A DNA stretch of 64,000 bases from JADKBO01 sp965230345 (GTDB lineage Bacteria > Bacteroidota > Bacteroidia > Chitinophagales > Saprospiraceae). Both the position numbers and the translations under genes were made by a program. The stretch is from contig CBDDKR010000002.1 in the NCBI GenBank assembly GCA_965230345.1, forward strand, positions 2,170,001-2,234,000, in the 5' to 3' direction. Of this stretch, positions 61,635-64,000 are shown piece after piece (position 1 is the stretch's first letter; each line of letters starts with the position of its first letter). The notes under the pieces were generated by a model, which did no database searches, was not told the origin of the DNA, and was given only the letters and a program-made list of their open reading frames with translations.

Positions 61635-62696
61635 TTATACCTTTCCTTTATAAAGTGCACCAGCACATGTAGATCTAACGGATCCAGTGGATTTATGTAA
61701 TGTGTATCTAGAATCCAGAAGATATTGATATCCCATATAAGCCATAAGTAAAGACTCTTTGAAGTCAATTATTTCATCCGATGGCTTAACGGCAATGATA
61801 CCATTTTTTCCTAATTCTTGATGAATTTTATCCATCAAATGTTTGTTGTGAACACCTCCTCCAGAGAATAGAACTTTTTCATTTTGTGGAATTAGTTTTG
61901 CAAATGCTGCGGAGATCGTTAAGGCAATGAATTGATAGGTTGTAGCAAGTAAGTCCTCAATAGCGAGGTTTGGTAGCTTTTCTATAAATTCTGATTTAAC
62001 CCATTTGTTGTCAATACTTTTTGGATAAGGTGCGTTAATCAATGGTATAGATAACCATTGATTTAATAACTGTGGAGATATCTTTCCTTTTTGTCCCAAT
62101 TTTCCGTTTTTATCGAAATCCATTCCTATTTTTTGACTTATAGCATTGGCCAATTGGTTACATGGTCCAACATCATATGCAATCACATTGCTTTCTCCAT
62201 GAAAACTAATATTTGTTATGCCTCCAAGATTGCAAAAGGCTTGATATTCAGGGAATAGTTGTTCGACAATTGGAGCAAAAGGTGCTCCTTGACCATCTAG
62301 TGCGACATCCTGAATTCTAAAGTCAGTGAGAATATTTTCTTTAGTCCAACTAGCGACCAATCCTCCATTGATCATTTGGTATGAAATGAATTCATCAGGC
62401 AGATGCCAAACAGTATGACCGTGAATGGCTACAGCATCTAAGGGGACAGATATACTTTTTTTGAACAAATCTATTTGTTGTGATACAAATTTCGAATATG
62501 CTGCTTCAAGAATAAGTACATCCTTAATGTCATATTCTCTACAACGAGCAAGATCTTGGACCAAGTTTTTTGGGATAGGAAAAGACTTGTTTCGAATAAA
62601 TTCAAATCTATTATTGGAGAAAGTTACAAGACTAAAATCGAGTGCATCTATAGAAGATCCAGACATTATGCCCAATATATTTTTGCTTACTTCCAC
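61635..62696 (-). CDS. anmK: Anhydro-N-acetylmuramic acid kinase
   Basis: AnmK phosphorylates and hydrolyses 1,6-anhydro-MurNAc to MurNAc-6-phosphate in peptidoglycan recycling. The 353-residue protein has ILGIMSGSSIDALDFSLV at the N-terminus (usually MSGTSxDGxD), VAIHGHTVWHLP (HGQT-type), LTDFRIQDVALDGQGAPFAP and CNLGGITNISF, and VLFSGGGVHNKHLMDKI. The Asp expected in DGxD reads DALD, so Gly to Ala at one position. The start is GTG 62696; the next ATG is inside the nucleotide-binding loop and would truncate it. It is first in a two-gene unit with the SDR gene. No murQ or nagZ is in this window. Confidence 0.92.
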   Translation of the reverse strand: MEVSKNILGIMSGSSIDALDFSLVTFSNNRFEFIRNKSFPIPKNLVQDLARCREYDIKDVLILEAAYSKFVSQQIDLFKKSISVPLDAVAIHGHTVWHLPDEFISYQMINGGLVASWTKENILTDFRIQDVALDGQGAPFAPIVEQLFPEYQAFCNLGGITNISFHGESNVIAYDVGPCNQLANAISQKIGMDFDKNGKLGQKGKISPQLLNQWLSIPLINAPYPKSIDNKWVKSEFIEKLPNLAIEDLLATTYQFIALTISAAFAKLIPQNEKVLFSGGGVHNKHLMDKIHQELGKNGIIAVKPSDEIIDFKESLLMAYMGYQYLLDSRYTLHKSTGSVRSTCAGALYKGKV

Positions 62697-63202
62697 TTTG
62701 TAATTTGTGTGTACAAGTGTAAAGATAAAGATCTAACCTTTGTGAAGTAGAAATACTTTACCAATGGATATAAGTATTCTCTTTTTAATGAAAAATTAAA
62801 ATCGGGGGATGATTTTTTCAACTGAGAAGATGCACAATACTTAATATAATTTGACAATAAAAATTGATTAGAATTAAGAATTGAATGTTACTTATGGATC
62901 TGGAATCTCGAATAATAGTTGCAATTAAGGTGTTTAATGTGATTGTTGTGAAATGAAAGAAATGCACTGGTTTATGCTTTTTGTCATGTTAGAGTATGTT
63001 ATAAAGTGATGAGTAAATGTGTTATGCTAAAAAGGTCACTTAGGTTACACAATATTAAGTCAAATACCATCATATTTGTTAGTGTTAAAACGTTTGAATA
63101 TATGTTGTTGCAGACAATTGAATGAATAGCTTTTGAGGATTAAATCAAATTGACTTACATTTAATTTCTGTAATTTTTAATCAAATAAAATAAAAAAAAT
63201 AC
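62697..63202. other. Intergenic region, 506 bp, nothing identified
   Basis: This AT-rich gap separates divergent anmK and the MbnP-like gene. I see no TAnnTTTG element at a good distance from either start, no strong hairpin, and no coding frame longer than a few codons. A near -7 match (TATCTTTA on the minus strand, about 62720) is the only hint of an anmK promoter. Confidence 0.5.
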
Positions 63203-63937
63203 ATGAAGAAATTCCTTCTTTTACTTGCAGTAGCAATAGGATTTGCGTCTTGTAGTGATGATGACAAAACAGCTGATATTGATGTGAACTACAAATTGCT
63301 CTATGGTGGCGAGCCATTAGTAATGTTACAGGATTATACTTATCCTACAGGAGAAACGATGCAATTCAACAGATTTAGTTTTTACCTAAATGATTTGTCT
63401 TTAAAATATAAAGATGAAGTAAAAGAATTGATGGACATTGACTACTTAAACTTTACAGACAAAAATATTAATAAAGAGGGAGCAGAACAAGGGATTAGTT
63501 TTTCATATAAAGATGTTGATCTTGAAGATTTGGAGTCTTTAAACTTTTTTATTGGCGTTGACGCTGAGAATAATGCCAAAACGCCTGTAGATTTTCCTTC
63601 ATCTAACGTATTGAGCAAAACAGGTGAATATTGGGGAGGGTGGAAGTCCTATGTTTTTTCTAAAACAGAAGGATACATCAATATTAATGATGAAGAAGTA
63701 GGATTTAGTCTTCATATTGGCGGAGATGAGGCATATATGGGTGTAGAAATTCCGTTGGCTAATATTTCTGAAGATACGAAAGAAGTAAACGTTTTGATTG
63801 ATTTGAAGGATTACTTTGGGAAAGATAACGTATACAATATTGAGGAAAATCCTCAATTACACTCTTTAGATCACAAGCCTCAAGTGTTGGAACTTGTAGA
63901 GAACATGAAGAGTAGCATTTATTTTAATTTGAAATAG
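63203..63937 (+). CDS. MbnP-like lipoprotein
   Basis: This 244-residue protein has a lipoprotein signal (LLLAVAIGFASCSDDD). The mature part (about 220 residues) matches the MbnP family as I know it: NYKLLYGGEPLVM near the N-terminus, TMQFNRFSFYLNDLSLK, LNFFIGVDAENN, then WGGWKSYVFSKTEGYI, GFSLHIGG and KEVNVLIDLKDYFG. MbnP proteins bind copper through an oxidised Trp (kynurenine) and are paired with a MauG-like di-heme peroxidase, MbnH, that makes the modification. The window ends 63 bp downstream, so a MauG/MbnH gene may begin just outside. A surface or periplasmic metal-binding function is inferred. Confidence 0.75.
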   Translation: MKKFLLLLAVAIGFASCSDDDKTADIDVNYKLLYGGEPLVMLQDYTYPTGETMQFNRFSFYLNDLSLKYKDEVKELMDIDYLNFTDKNINKEGAEQGISFSYKDVDLEDLESLNFFIGVDAENNAKTPVDFPSSNVLSKTGEYWGGWKSYVFSKTEGYININDEEVGFSLHIGGDEAYMGVEIPLANISEDTKEVNVLIDLKDYFGKDNVYNIEENPQLHSLDHKPQVLELVENMKSSIYFNLK

Positions 63938-64000
63938 TTAGGTTTAGTAATAATAGAAGTTAATAGATTGAAAATTCTTTTAGGAAGCAGGAGACTGCTT

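Noticed and set aside
1..64000. tRNA, rRNA, transposase, integrase or phage genes
   Set aside because: I looked for them in the gaps and among the translations and saw none, though short RNA genes could be missed by eye.

Overview
The window looks like chromosomal DNA from a low-GC member of the Bacteroidota. A Saprospiria-like lineage is my best guess, but that rank is inference. The basis is a full-length SprA (type IX secretion translocon), GldB, several proteins ending in type A or type B T9SS sorting domains, SusC/CirA/FecA-style TonB receptors with N-terminal carboxypeptidase-like domains, ECF sigma/anti-sigma pairs, weak Shine-Dalgarno signals, and many TAnnTTTG -7 promoter elements. 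I found no tRNA, rRNA, CRISPR array, insertion sequence or prophage.

Layout. (1) 1-5.8 kb: the 3' part of a YCF48/BNR-repeat protein, two copies of a dispersed intergenic repeat, purD, and a divergent HisKA_3 sensor kinase and NarL-type regulator. The gap between those two holds a candidate structured RNA with its own intrinsic terminator. (2) 5.8-20.3 kb: an iron/heme acquisition island. It has a CirA-like receptor, a hidden 37-residue Cys/Lys-rich protein on the minus strand, a DUF4856 lipoprotein, an imelysin-like lipoprotein, a VKGC/HTTM membrane protein and a FecA-like receptor. A divergent block follows: DUF6607, an FMN-binding protein and a 4-TM protein on one side, and a HmuY-like T9SS-sorted hemophore with its receptor on the other. 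Up to five copies of a 23-bp palindrome (TTATTTA-N9-TAAATAA in the two best) sit at the promoters of this island and probably bind one iron-responsive repressor. (3) 20.3-39 kb: ruvA, sprA, a sensor kinase/OmpR-type regulator pair, yraN, and a 2519-residue repeat adhesin with a type B sorting domain, ending in a strong terminator.

(4) 39-47 kb: a TonB-C-like periplasmic protein, a small alpha/beta hydrolase, a glutaryl-CoA-dehydrogenase-like acyl-CoA dehydrogenase, a frameshifted GC-richer T9SS cargo gene preceded by the 3' scar of a lost paralogue, metG and gldB. (5) 47-53.2 kb: a minus-strand operon of ECF sigma factor, membrane anti-sigma-like protein, membrane-anchored protein of unknown function, putative zinc metallopeptidase and TPR-CHAT caspase-like lipoprotein, with a LytTR regulator upstream. 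This is the best candidate here for an undescribed system. (6) 53.4-64 kb: a MopE-motif T9SS protein, nadA, a third copy of the dispersed repeat, a DegP/HtrA protease, an arsenosugar pair (peroxidase-like protein plus ArsS), a GNAT gene with an in-frame stop, a low-molecular-weight tyrosine phosphatase, anmK with an SDR gene, and an MbnP-like lipoprotein.

The main themes are surface biology driven by T9SS (SprA and GldB as machinery; HmuY-like, adhesin, MopE and paralogue proteins as cargo) and iron scavenging. All family names come from reading the translations by eye; no database search was run.
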